DNA from: Axinella damicornis
Lineage: Eukaryota; Porifera; Demospongiae; Axinellida; Axinellidae
Assembly (NCBI GenBank): GCA_963931865.1
Contig: OZ007508.1
Span: 15,126,781 to 15,190,780 of the forward strand
Length of the DNA: 64,000 bases
Direction of reading: 5' to 3'
The notes beneath the pieces are model-generated. The model did no database searches, was not told the origin of the DNA, and was given only the letters and a program-made list of their open reading frames with translations. The translations under genes were made by a program, and so were the position numbers. Within the stretch, counting starts at the first letter, position 1. Each line of letters starts with the position of its first letter. Positions 42,023 to 53,541 of the stretch are shown piece after piece.

Positions 42023-44588
42023 CTCAGCTATCAGTTTCTACACTTCGAGCCTTGATCTTGCATGTCAACCCTCAGTCAGGCTCTCTACTCTGACACATGA
42101 TATTGTAATTACTGAATTAAGTATATGGACAGCATGCAAGTGAACTACTGCATGTATGTAGTGTTTACTAATTCTTGTACTGTAAAATGTTGTTTCTGTA
42201 ATACCTTGTATGCCTTGCTGTATGTTATCGGACTTGCCATGAAAACCCACACACCATGGATACATCTATGCATGTGTGTATGCATCTATCTATCTATCTA
42301 TCTATCTATCAAATAGGAATGCACATAAAGCTGGCAGTAGATGATGATGGAAAAGAGGTAAGGATGAGCTTCCCCCATACCAACGAGATGGATTTGCATG
42401 ACTATGCCTGTATGTTTGTTCAGGCTGTAGGAAGAGAGACTGATAATTTGCCAGTATTGTGACTATTTCTCAATCTGTATATGTTACTTGCTCAAACTTG
42501 CCCCCACCTGCTGTATGTACTGCATAATATTATGGTTAGCCTCGTTCCCTGGGATCCGGAATGAGGCTAATATAATTGTATATACTTGGTCTCCGCAATA
42601 ATGATTGAAAGAACGTTATGCACACAATGACAAACAGCACAGTATTGATGTCTGCACCGTATGGGATCAAAGGACTGACAGAGTGGTGTATACTGCAAGG
42701 CAGATAGAGGGTTTGTGTCAGCACTGAGAAGTTCAACAATATTCGATTCTGGATCTGAAAGGGGCACCACTTCATCCCAGTCTATTCTGTACTCCTCTAT
42801 TTAGGCACGCACACATTCTGCGGCATATGCTTTGGGCACAATAGGCTAATTTGTCTGTGAAGCATAATGCTGGCATAATAGGGTTTCATTGTGGTCCATG
42901 ACGTCATAGTTTGCATTGTACCTGTGGTTAGATGCACTGCCAAAGTGGCTACAGAGAGAGTTCCAGTTGCACAAGTCTACATCTTTGAGGCAGGTATTGA
43001 AAAAGACTTTCTTAAATAATTTATTTGTGTTCTACCCCTTCGGTGTTGAGCAGAACTCGCAAAGTCCATTGTAATCCTCTTCCCAATGTTGGTGAATCAG
43101 TGGTGATATAGCATAAATGTTGAGCATAATAGGTAGGAAAACAAAGCATAATCGGTGTTTGTGTGAGCATCTGAGCATAGCATAATAGGCAAAATTAGAA
43201 GCAGAATGTGCCTGTGCCTACCTCTATTCCTTCTATTTCTTAAATTTGAAATGCACTGGCAATATAATACTCTCTGCTAAGTATAAAGGATGGCAACACA
43301 AGTAGTGATGTTACAGCCAGTATTGCCAATGGGGACATGTTTCTTGATCACCAGGAGTGTTAATGTTCACCACAACTGTGGATATACCACGCGCTCTTTT
43401 CCCCCTCCTCCAAGCCTGGATTCGAGGCTAGCTCATGCAATGCTGATTAAAATTATCCGGCAGGAAGTACATATTCCCTGGCCCTAATATACCCTAGTCT
43501 CGTGCCCAGACCACACCCCCTCAATGGGAGAGACTAGACCCCCCGGGGGGGGGGGGGGGGGGGGGGGGGGGGTCTGGGCATGAGACTAAACGGGTTGGCC
43601 TTCTGTGATTCCCAGTCACGCTCCATGGGTAGCATTGCTGACCTTTCACGGACGGATGGGAGGCTACTACTGTAGGTCTTTTTCTCCTTTTGAACTGAGA
43701 GTGTATCCTAAATGTAGCATGCTGAGTGCAACAATTCCCATCTCTATACTTTGAAGTGTGCATAAATGGCAGTTACAGCCACAGAGGCATTATATAACAT
43801 TCATACCACTATAATGTGATTAAGATAGGAGGGTGGTGGGGGGACAAAGAGCACACGTGTAATGGCAGTTAGTTACAAAACAAAATACCGTTGATGATGT
43901 TCTACACCGCTATCAGTCTTGTATATGAAACGTTCACTCGTTCCTCTGCACCTGCACCTGCTCGAGTGAGGTTGTAATCGTCGGACCACCACCGTAGGTA
44001 CGAAGAAAATAGTGCCACGTAACAGTTGAGAGTTTACGGAAGGCGGCATCTGCGTGGGTGGCATGTTGTGTGTGTGAGGGGGGGGGGGGGGGGGGGGGAG
44101 GAGAGGGGAGAGAGCAACATGAGGTACCTCAGAGCAGGAAACGTTTTCAATCGAAGGTACAAATTTCGATCAATTTATGCCAGCACGCGAAAATTTGAAC
44201 CGGCAAAAATTTGTTCTCACAAACATTTCACCACCCATTATACAAGTACTGCTGTCTCCCATGGGACCTTCATGACTGCAGCCATTAATAGTACTGCAAA
44301 CAAAAAGTGAGCAAGCAGCTGCAGAGCACACTGTCGCACACAGTCAGGAGTATCGTACAGCAAGATCTCCAGCGAATGGCAGGCACCGATCGCCAAAATA
44401 TGTATCTTGGCAATACACAAGCCTTTCACCAATGGTAGCCTCTATCACTTCCACGATGAAGTGCAAAGTGCACACTGAGATCTCTAGCAGTCACCATTTT
44501 AAATTGTACATGTTAGTAGGGTAGCCTCGTTCCGAGGCTATTAGTAGGGAGTGTGGACATAGGCAGTGGACCTTGCCAAAAATTAAAA
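42023..44588. other. Intergenic, no gene seen
   Basis: This stretch holds a TCTA microsatellite (about 42287-42310), hairpins of the TAGCCTCG family at 42537-42569, 43495-43588 (interrupted by a run of about 24 G) and 44522-44540, and another G-run at about 44079-44098. No ORF resembles a known protein. It contains the presumed 3' flank of the USP gene. Confidence 0.5.
43495..43588. mobile_element. TAGTCTCG hairpin split by a poly-G run
   Basis: TAGTCTCGTGCCCAGACC at the left is answered by GGTCTGGGCATGAGACTA at the right. The interior contains a run of about 24 G, so a homopolymer has expanded inside the element. Confidence 0.65.
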
Positions 44589-47500
44589 TTAAAACATTTG
44601 GAGTTGTGGCATACACAAAGCATCTTCAAAATCTGCTGTACCAACAAGTTACGCCTCAGATTGGACACGGCGGAGGCTCTTACCCTGTGAAAGAGAAACC
44701 CCAGTTTTCCCTTCCACTGCCTGCAGCAGAGTAGTATTGTCTATTGGGCCTGGAGGACCCACCTCTGCAAGAGGAGAAAGAGAGAAGGAAAGATCATAAG
44801 AAGACATATTTTTCACTTCCTCAATCAATGCTGTTGTCTCCTGCTGTACACCCTAGGTAGGAGATACTAGCTACAGTGTGCAGGAGGACGTGGAACAAGC
44901 TGGATGCAGGCACACACCGAGTGTTGTACAGTGAATGAACTTCTGCCACTGCTGTAGCCACTCCAGAGAGAGGAGATAGGGTTCTGCTTTTCTGTCTGTG
45001 GGATGGTGCTCTTTCAACTGCAGCTGGGGAGGGGGCGGTGAGACAGTTTCTCAATATTCTAAACCATGTCCTTATGAACTTTCCTCCATTTCCCACACAG
45101 ACTTATAGTACAAGGTCTTTCTTCATTCTCCGTATTCAACTATGATGTAACTGACAATGAGGAGCAAAAATTACTAGTGTGTACATTCATAATACCCCAG
45201 CCTATTGCCCAGACTCCTTCCGCATTATGAGGGTCGGGAATAGGGCTAGCTCAGTCATCACTGTACACTCTCAGCAACACTGTTCATCATCTGGGGCAGT
45301 ACACAATTGTCATGGCTCTGCATACAATCATACCTGGTGGATGTCATCCTTCTCATGAGTTCTCCTCTCTTTGAGATGCTGGAGGTACGCCTGGTCGGGA
45401 GGAAGGAGTAAGTCTGATGCTCAGAACAAAGGGAAGCCCTCAAAATTCTCACCTGGCATTTCTGGCACACTTCAAGTCTTTGCACAAGTGGCCCACCACC
45501 ATACCTAGTGAAGGAGATCAGGGTGAGGGGGAGGGAAGGGAGAAGGAGATCAGGGTGAGGGGGAGGGAAGGGAGAAGGAGATCAGGGTGTGGGGGGAGGG
45601 AAGGGAGAAGGAGATCAGGGTGAGGGGGAGGGAAGGGAGAAGGAGATGGTGAGGTGGGGAGAAGGAGATGGTGAGGTGGGGAGAAGGAGATGGGTGAGGG
45701 AAGGAAGGAGACGAGGGAGAAGAGATGGAGGAGGGAGGGAGGAGATGAGGGAGAGGAGATGAGGGAGAGGAATGGTAAGGCAGATCAGGGAGCTTGTAAA
45801 AATGAACCTACTTCTGCTGCAGGGTGTCCCAGACCTCTAGTCTGATTGCAATGGACAGCGAACTAGCATCTTCTGTTCTGGTCGGAGTGACAGCTGGGTC
45901 CGGAGGGAGGAGAGGGATGTGAATGACACTCTCTCTCCCATTGAGACACACTAAGTGAGTGATACTTACCACCATGCTTGCATGCAAACTCATATTGGAA
46001 AATAGGCCCTGAGGGAGACACGCAGACAGGATTGATAAGGAAGACATTCCACACCATCAATCACCCAATCACAATCACACACACAAATCACATGCACATA
46101 CACCACATACACACACATACATACATACACACATCCCCCCACACTCACACACCCCACACACCTGGGTGTGCACAGGTCTTCAGGAGGTGCAGCCAGTGAC
46201 GCGAGATGTAGCAGACATCTGGCGATGGCACAATGGTCCCTCGTCGAGGGAGCTGGTGGTCAGGGTGATGAAATCCTCAAAGCAATCTTTACACACTGAA
46301 TGATGTTGCAAGTACCAACCATGATGTCATAGGCAACCTACCAGTGATGTAATATTGAAGGGCTGGGATGCTTGACTGTCCCCGGGGGCAACCCTCCTGC
46401 AGAGACAGAGGTCAAACATGAGTGTGTGCATACAGATGAGTGTGAATGTGTATAGGGATGACACAGACCTGTAGAACAACACATATCCCTCTGCTCCCAG
46501 GACGGTGTCGGCAGTCACAGGACGCACACGAGTGTCGTTGAACTCAAACCAGGAGTTGTGGGGAGCGTTCTTTGCAAATGCAACATAGTGTCCACCTGGG
46601 GAAGGAGCAGTGACCAGGATACTGACTAGTTTTTTGAGCAGTGTCTGCCTGAGGAAGGGAGCAGTGACTAGTTTACTGAAGAATACTGAGCAGTGTCTGC
46701 CTGGGAAAGGACCAGTTTACTGAATAGATTACTGAACAATTGCAACATAGTCTCTGCCAAGGGAAGGAGTAGTGACCAGTTTACTGAGTAGTTTACTGAG
46801 CAAATGCAACATAGTCTCTGCCTGGTGGAGTAGTGACTAGTTTACTGAACAAATGCAACACAGTATCCACCTGGGGAAGGAGTTAGTTCACATACCAAAC
46901 ACTAAACATTTCATAGACTGCAGATACTGAGTAAGAACTTATCCTACTGTAGATATACAAGCCAAGTAGATCAGTCAGTAAATACAGTCCACTGAGTATT
47001 ACTGTCCTGACAAACCTCCGGCTCCACCATAGTGAGTGATAATGGCGTTCAGTGTGTAATGGTAAGATCCTGAGACTGAGGGACAAGTGGAAGAATGAGG
47101 GAGAGAGGGCAAGAGGGGGGAAAGAGAGAGAGGGGAGAAGAGAGGGAAAGAGGGAGAGTGGGGAGGCAGGTGGAGAGGGAGGAGGGAGAGGAGAGAGATG
47201 AGAAGAGGCATTCACCATTGCATGCACAATGGACCTATGGTCAATATCTCAACGCACCTTCCTTGAGGTAGGCCGACATGTCAAGGTCAGTGAGAGGGAA
47301 GGCAATGTGCCGGCTGATCTTCGTGGAGAAATAAGAGTCGAATCGAAACCGTTTTAAGTGGATACAGAGTACCTGTGGTTGCGTGAGTGGGGGAGGGTGT
47401 TGGGGGGAGACGAGTCATTAGTAGTTAGCTCTGCTCTCAAACTCAGAGCTAGTCTCAGAAATCAAGTAAAGTACATACTTCTGGTAGCTTCACAATGCTC

Positions 47501-50500
47501 ATCTCCTTCAGGCTGTTCTGGAAACTATGGGGGAGGGATAAGGGGGGGGGGGGGGGGGGGTGGGGGGAAGAAGGGAGTGGGAAGGAGAAGGAAGAGGGAG
47601 AAGGGGGAGGGGGAAGGGGGAGGGGGAAGGAGGAGGGGTAGTGAACATCTTATACGTATATATGCAAGTCATAGCTTGTTATCACCTCTTGCAGTTTGAG
47701 CAGAAGTAGCGATTATCACCTACAAATGAAAAAAAATTGTCAACATCAACCACAACTGCATGGATGTCTCTCCTCACACACTTGTCCCTAACCAATACAT
47801 ATGACTACACATACATCTATACCTTTGAGTTCACTGGCGTCGAAGAACGCATTCAGGCAGTCTCTGATGTCAGTGGGCGGGCCCACAAATAGGTCCTTGG
47901 TGAGAGCTGTGACAAAGCTCCACACGGTGCAGAATCCCCGGCTGAGGGTGGAGGGGTCCTGCTTCCGCTCCACATGGCCATCCGACTTCTGGTTAAACTT
48001 GGCCATTTCTTTGCGCCCTGGAGAGGAGGAGCAGGAGTAAGAGGAGGAGGAGGGGGAGGAGGGGGAGGAGAACAAGGAGGAAAGGGGAGGAGGAGGAGGA
48101 GGAGAGGGAGAGGAGGAGAAATAGGAGGAGGAGGGAGAGGAGGAGGTGGAGGAGGAGGAGGAGGAGGAGGAGGAGGAGGAGAGGGAGAGGAGGAGAAAGA
48201 GGGAGGAGGAGGAGGAGGAGGAGGGAGAGAAGGAGGAGGAGGAAGAGGACAAGAAGAGGAGGAGGAAGAGGAGGGGGAGGGGGAGTAGAAGTAAGAACAA
48301 AGGAGAAAGGAGACTGCAATAGTGCTGTCAGAAAGTAATTGGGTGTGAGTATAGGAGGGAGGGGATGGAGGGGATGGAGGGTAGGAGGGAGGAGGGGGAG
48401 AAAAGGGTAGGAGGGAGGAGGGGGAGAAAAGGGAAGGAAGGAGGAGTGTGTACAAACCAGGAATGGGTAGCGAGAGGTCCTGGAACGGTTCTCGTCTCAC
48501 AGAAACCTGAAATAGATCACAAGACAGATTTCTAACACAGTCCGTACCAGGCATCATGTGCAGGTCCGTTACCTTCTTGCAGGCCAAGCACTTCACAGTG
48601 CTCTCCAACATGCCCTCAAACACCTCACTCACAATGCTGCAAACCTGGGGCCCACCTGTACAGCAGAACAATGATGAAATGCAATGGAGAGAACTACCAA
48701 GGCAGCACCCATACAAGACAGATGCATAGCATTCCAGTGAGCCACGCTCCCATGCACTCCCCAAATACGCAAGATACGTATACTAATTTGTCAATCATAA
48801 CACCAATTACACAAGTCAATGAGCATGCAATTACAGGGCTTATGATAACAAAGGACAAAATCCGGTTAATTTTGTCTAAGGTCTGAACAAAATGACCAAT
48901 TTCCGGTCAAATTGTTAACATTTTTTTTCAACATGTTGTCCGGACAACTTTCATTGTTATCATAAGCCCGGAATTACAGCCTCAGTCCTGTGATACCAAA
49001 ATGTGTTCTGAGAATGGGTTCATGATCAGTACAACACACCTTTTCTCTTGCTCTCCCTGATGGTAACAGCAGGGGCTCGTTGAGGAATAGCTGAAGGTCT
49101 CTTCGGGCTCTGCGGGTGGGTGGGGGAACTGTGATGGCTGGTAGATTCTGATAGCCTTTCCAAATCTCTGTGTTTGGTTACAGAGTCACCCATGTGGCTT
49201 GCCTCCTCGTGAACAGCTAAAGGTGTATCCTCTTTCCCACGGCCATGGTTCACAGAAGGTGGTGACTTGTCACATTCCAAATGGGCAGGAGGCCTAGTGG
49301 GTTGATCGACTGGCGTAGCCTCGTTCTTCCCTGCCCCTTCGCCTGCTGTGGACGGCGGGACAGTGAGGCAGCTATTGTGGTAAACATTAACACTCCTGGT
49401 GATCAAGTCAACAACAAACGTGTCCCCCTCGGACCACTTCAATACTGGTTTCTCCTGTGGTTTGGACAACTGCGACATGAGGGAGCTCTGAGAACCGCTG
49501 TGTTGCAGACCCAACTTGTGTATGCTCTCAGTCGAGCTCTTGGCACTGGAACTCCTTGTGTGAGGCCCTCTGAGGGAGAACTTCGGGGAATTCTGTACCA
49601 GACTGTGCGTAGAGCTGTGGAGTTTTTGTCTGGAGGAAGAGGAGCTCAAGCTTTGGTTTGATTTTCTTCTAGAGGGAGGGGAGTTTCGCACTGATCCTAC
49701 TAATTTCGTGTTGGAATCATTAGAGCTGTTGGAAGAGTCGGATTCGTGGGACGTGAATGACACTCTGCTATCTCTACGGCAACATGTGGAGTCACATGAT
49801 CCATGGCCACACCCACATGCCATACTCCCTTCTGGAACAAGGGTCCCAATTTCATCATGAATTTGCGTGAGGAGACAGCGGAGGAATTCCTGTGCATCCT
49901 GCTGGAGGTTTCCTCGAAACATCCTATTCTTCATGGCCGAGCTCACGGGACGAGGTGAAAGGTGACCTGGAGGGCTGCAGGTGGAGACAAGAGCAGTGTG
50001 GTCCCCAATGTGAGACAAGAAACAAAAGGTGTTATGGTCAGCAGTCTTGCATCCGGAAGGCTATAGTCATTTTGAAAGCAACTACTCACTTCACAATCTG
50101 TTGGCTCTTTGGCATGGATTTTCCACACACATAGCAACAGCTACTTTCATGTATATTTGACTGCATTCCATAAGGAATGTAATCATTTGCTGACTCAGCA
50201 CACCTGGGAACATAACCACTCGTATTTTGCATGGGTCTGGGTATGAGGCCCACGTTCTGCAGGGTGATAGTCTGGGTACGAGGCTTGTGTCCTGCAGGAT
50301 GAGGGTCTGGGTATGAGGCCCACGTTCTGCAGGGTGATAGTCTGGGTACAACACTCATGTCCTGTAGGATGATAGTCTAGGTACGAAGCTCATGTCCTTC
50401 AGAATGAGGGTCTGGGCACGAAGCCAGTGTCCTGTAGGATAAGAGTCTAGGTACAAGGCTCATGTCCTGCAGAATGAGGGTCTGGACACGAAGCCAGTGT

Positions 50501-52651
50501 CCTGTAGGATAAGAGTCTAGGTACAAGGCTCATGTCCTGCAGAATGAGGGCCTGGGTATGAGGCTCGTGCCTTGCAGGATGAGGGTCTGGGTATGAGGCA
50601 CGTGTCCTGCAGGATGACGGTCTGGGTGCAAGGTTTGCAGGATGACAGTGTGGATACGAGGCTCATGTCCAACAGGATAAGATTCAGGAAGGGTATCAGA
50701 GTTGTCAGTCAGCTACATCATCAATGTACGTAAGAGGCTACTGCTTACCGTTCTGATGCCCACATCTTCTTGAAGATCACTGTCAGCATGTCTGAGGCAC
50801 GCTGGGTAGAGAAGCTGCCCGAACTTGCCATCAAGTGGTAGCACTCAACCAGGTACTGCCGGAAGGGAGGACTGGGTGTGTGGGGGGAGAGGGAGAGGGG
50901 AGGGAGGTGTGTATACAGGCATGTGAGCGGGGCATGTGTGGATGTGAGAGGGGAAGGTGCAGCCTCCATATCCAGGCCCACACAAGGAAAAGGGTCTGGC
51001 TAGCCTCGTTCCCAGGCCTTCTCACCCTAGCTTAGCCATTTGATAAAGCTGCTGCTCTAGCCTCTTAGGGCTCAATCACCTCTGGTAACTCCTTGGCACA
51101 GACTCTCAACATAGCCATCAATAACAGCTGTCTATCATGTGTATTCAGTACGCATTGACTCAGCACACATGCAGGTGTGTGGGGTGTGCATGGGGGGGGG
51201 GGGGGGGGGGGGGGGGGTAACAAGACTAGGGTTGGAGGTCCCAGGCTAGGTTGGAGGGTCTGACAATGCCCACTGATTCTACAACAGAAGAGTCAGGCAT
51301 AGCCATATTTGGTTTCTGCATGCAAACAGCAGATGGTGTAATTCGTTTACATGATATAAACTGATAGGGTAGAACAGCAAACCCAAAGGTTTGACAGCCT
51401 AATAGTATCACATTGTTGACTGTGTATTCAGGAATGAAGCCAAGTCGGAATCAGACTGCCAAACCTTTCTCTGCTATGGCACTCCCACCATCTCCCCATC
51501 CACTCCTTTACTCACACACACACAGTATGCATACATAGCTCTTTACCAGTTCGAGAGAGCCTGGAGGGTGGCATTGATGTAGCACGAGTTGCCAATGTTG
51601 ACTAGACCGACAAGCCCTACAAAGTACAAACACATAAAAACAGATTAACATACAAGCAATTTCATATCCTGCGGGAGGTCTGCAGACACATGCAACCTAC
51701 ATCACACAAGAAACTTAACAATCAGGTACGTTATTTCACACACATGAAGATCACATACATGTACAGGACGGCCAAGGTTGACCTTTTCTAATCAGGTCTC
51801 ATTAAAGTCACGTGAAATCCGATACCATGGATTACGTAATGCATGTTAAGTACAGTACTTTCCATAGACATTGTTTCAACAGTTTTCACCATCACGCCCC
51901 GGCTCAGGAATACTGGCTCGCAGGGAAGCATAGGCATCTGTTGTCGTTATAAAAGGCCGAGCCCTTCAAGATTCAGCTGCGGCATGGCAGAAACGAGTGG
52001 AAGTAGTCTCCCGGGCCAGATGGTCCCCACGCGTGCCGCAAACATCTGGCCCACGAGACTCGAATGGAGGTTCGGTGCTGTCTCGTCGGTTTTGCAAAGC
52101 GCATTCAACGATTGCCAACTGGGAACACTCCATAGCAGCCACAGAAACGGTCTTCAATTCGTATGGCTATCTGCAATAACTTTTAATTACCGCCCACTTG
52201 TCACATGACAGAAAGTCAATAATTACTTGTGACGTATGCGGTGGCCAACCTCCTCTGCAGGGCAGCTTGCTAAAAGGTACACCATTGAAGTCGGTAAACC
52301 ACACACTGTCTGAAAATTACGTCAAACTCTGGTGACGTGTCCACTACAAACATAGTCTTACCATCATCAGCATTCTTCTTCTTTCTGGTTTGTTCTTCAG
52401 GGTTTGGGTTGGCCTGAATGCAAAATTGAAAAGAAAGGCAATAAACTCTTAAAGCTGTAAATATTTTACAGCTGTATACAAGAGTTTATGACTGTGTGGG
52501 TCACTGAGATCCCTGTACACACGAGTACTCTTCAGTGTTGTCTAGCTGCTATAACTTGTCCCACCCTCAGTCAGTCCAGTGAAGAATGCTTCCACTGACT
52601 CACCTTTCCCTGAGGTAGTGTAGTCACCGGGAGCGCCTTGATCTTGTCCAT
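44589..52651 (-). CDS. USP20/33: USP20/USP33-type ubiquitin-specific protease, 22 exons
   Basis: Cysteine protease removing ubiquitin. Exons on the minus strand: 52651-52604, 52413-52362, 51616-51547, 50871-50749, 49974-49040, 48655-48573, 48506-48458, 48017-47823, 47719-47686, 47524-47479, 47372-47258, 47069-47016, 46595-46469, 46396-46342, 46252-46162, 46008-45970, 45893-45812, 45504-45453, 45390-45334, 45023-44918, 44764-44684 and 44635-44589; about 846 residues. Catalytic Cys is in NIGNSCYINATLQALSN (exon 3), the QQDAQEFLRCLL box in exon 5, the zinc-finger pairs CLACK and CSNCK in exons 6 and 9, LPIPG in exon 7, and catalytic His in GGHYVAF with FEFND (exon 13). Two DUSP domains follow (YISRHWLHLL...GPIFQYEFACKHGG...KYGGGP; SLEWLQQWQKFI...VGPPGPIDN). 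Exon 5 carries a 250-residue Ser-rich insert, as in human USP20/33. The N-terminal zf-UBP is not found; the start at 52651 and the short last exon are provisional. Confidence 0.85.
45505..45790 (-). repeat. AGGGAGAAGGAGATCAGGGT minisatellite abutting a USP acceptor
   Basis: Tandem 30-33-bp purine-rich units on the plus strand, pyrimidine-rich in the sense of the USP gene. They end at the 3' splice site of exon 18 (45504). Confidence 0.85.
46596..46885 (-). repeat. Tandem copies of the exon 13 acceptor region in a USP intron
   Basis: The junction region of exon 13 (on the plus strand GCAAATGCAACATAGTGTCC then ACCTGGGGAAGGAG) recurs in degenerate form near 46741-46775, 46800-46830 and 46850-46880. 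Each copy contains the start of the exon, and in the copy near 46871 also the CCCCAG acceptor. They look like tandem duplicates of a splice site plus about 20 bases of coding sequence. Confidence 0.65.
47525..47640 (-). repeat. Poly-G and GGGAAGGGGGA tract abutting USP exon 10
   Basis: Purine-rich on the plus strand and pyrimidine-rich in the sense of the USP gene. It includes a G-run of about 17 and ends at the acceptor of exon 10 (47524). Confidence 0.8.
48018..48450 (-). repeat. GGAGGAGGA tract of about 430 bp abutting USP exon 8
   Basis: A long GGA/GAGG-rich tract on the plus strand, a CCT/CTCC tract in the sense strand of the USP gene, ending at the acceptor CTCTCCAG of exon 8 (48017). 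Proline- or glycine-rich ORFs through it on either strand are artefacts. Confidence 0.9.
48837..48971. mobile_element. 135-bp MITE with 8-bp target duplication
   Basis: The ends GGCTTATGATAACAA and TTGTTATCATAAGCC are inverted repeats. AATTACAG occurs immediately left (48829-48836) and right (48972-48979), an 8-bp duplication compatible with hAT-type elements. The right half matches the fragment at the very start of the window. It is in the USP intron between exons 5 and 6. Confidence 0.65.
50215..50680. repeat. Minisatellite of about 34-bp units in a USP intron
   Basis: About 13 copies of GGGTCTGGGTATGAGGCTCA followed by TGTCCTGCAGGATGA, with drift between copies, between USP exons 4 and 5. 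Confidence 0.8.
51188..51218. repeat. Poly-G run of about 27
   Basis: An uninterrupted G homopolymer in the USP intron between exons 3 and 4. See the finding on homopolymer runs. Confidence 0.85.
51765..52259 (+). repeat. 500-bp dispersed repeat with TATA box and short ORF, copy B
   Basis: Full-length second copy of the 4436-4935 repeat, in the same orientation relative to the window and antisense to the USP gene whose intron 2 contains it. TATAAAAGG is at 51948-51956 and the MAETSGSSLP ORF begins at 51984. Its stop comes about 75 codons later, earlier than in copy A. Confidence 0.6.
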
Positions 52652-53100
52652 GGGCACCACCTGTGACAAGACACCACTAGAACGTTCACCACTTAATACA
52701 GAAATGCGCCTGCGACACTAGTAGCTAGCTAACAGCCCTTCAGCAGCACTGTGCACAGTCACATGCATGAAGTCGCCGTATAAGTTTTGACTGCGTCAGT
52801 TTCTTCCAATTAAACGAACAAAGTTTTTTTTTCTCCACTAACTCTGCGACCTTGCGCTGGTATGATTGCATGCACAGTAAAATATGGGTAAGTCTCCTGG
52901 TGTGTATATGTATAGCATGACAGTCGTAATATACGTTATGTTGTGCTTATTCCCTGTCTTTTGTATGTCTAGGATGAACTGACTGTTACTTCCATGACTC
53001 TGATGGTTTAATACACAGTGCATGACAGTGGTACACCTTCATCTTGGAAGATACCTTCATATCTGCCAGTAACCTGATACTTACTAAAACCAGGAACAAG
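52652..53100. promoter_or_regulatory. Divergent region between USP and TMEM203
   Basis: About 450 bp separate the provisional USP start from the TMEM203 start, in head-to-head orientation. A strong-looking acceptor (CTTGTCACAG in USP sense) at 52661-52670 means the USP gene may have another 5' exon in this segment or beyond. I found no zf-UBP coding sequence here. Confidence 0.4.
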
Positions 53101-53541
53101 ATGTTACTCTCCATGCGGGAGCTGGTAGTCTGGACAGGACTTGGTCCCTTTGAAGTTGCTGTGCACAGTTTTGCTCTCTGCGTCTTTACCATCCTAATCA
53201 CGCTGAGAGTGGAGGGCATCTTAATCTCCTCTTGGCAGGTCATATTCATCCCAATGTACGTTGCCGTGGCAATCGTTCTGTACTACGACATTGTACTATA
53301 CATACGAATGTCCACCTATGCATGGAACTTGCACCCAAAGAAGTTCCTGATGTACGTGATCGGTATGAATGCTCTGGGCTTGGGACTGTTGTTCTTCGCA
53401 GAGATAGCTGTTGCAAACTTTCTTGATGCCATCCCACCATCGTCAAGCGCACTGATGATTGTGGCTCTCACTCTCCTGTTAGTCTACCTGTTTGCGAGGA
53501 TGTTCCTGGTATTTAGAACAGTGAGAACAACTTCATACTGA
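53101..53541 (+). CDS. TMEM203: TMEM203 family membrane protein
   Basis: Intronless gene for a 146-residue four-span membrane protein. The opening MLLSMRELVVWTGLGPFE matches the TMEM203 start (MLFSLRELVQWLGFATFE), and ALCVFTILITLRVEGI the next segment. Length is close to the 136 residues of the human protein. Human TMEM203 resides in the ER and lysosomal membranes and has been linked to calcium handling and STING. Homology is clear in the N-terminal half and weak in the C-terminal half. An in-frame ATG exists upstream (53044), but the family start supports 53101. It is divergent from the USP gene and convergent with endophilin-B. Confidence 0.85.
   Translation: MLLSMRELVVWTGLGPFEVAVHSFALCVFTILITLRVEGILISSWQVIFIPMYVAVAIVLYYDIVLYIRMSTYAWNLHPKKFLMYVIGMNALGLGLLFFAEIAVANFLDAIPPSSSALMIVALTLLLVYLFARMFLVFRTVRTTSY

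Noticed and set aside
45812..45893. Frameshift or pseudogene break in USP exon 17 (apparent TAG after the last codons)
   Set aside because: Shifting the donor by one base to CAGAA|GTAGGT restores frame with exon 18 and gives the conserved KYGGG, so no lesion is needed.
47853..48764. 303-codon minus-strand ORF
   Set aside because: It joins true USP exon sequence with a proline/serine-rich translation of the intronic GGAGGA tract. The real exons end at splice sites inside it.
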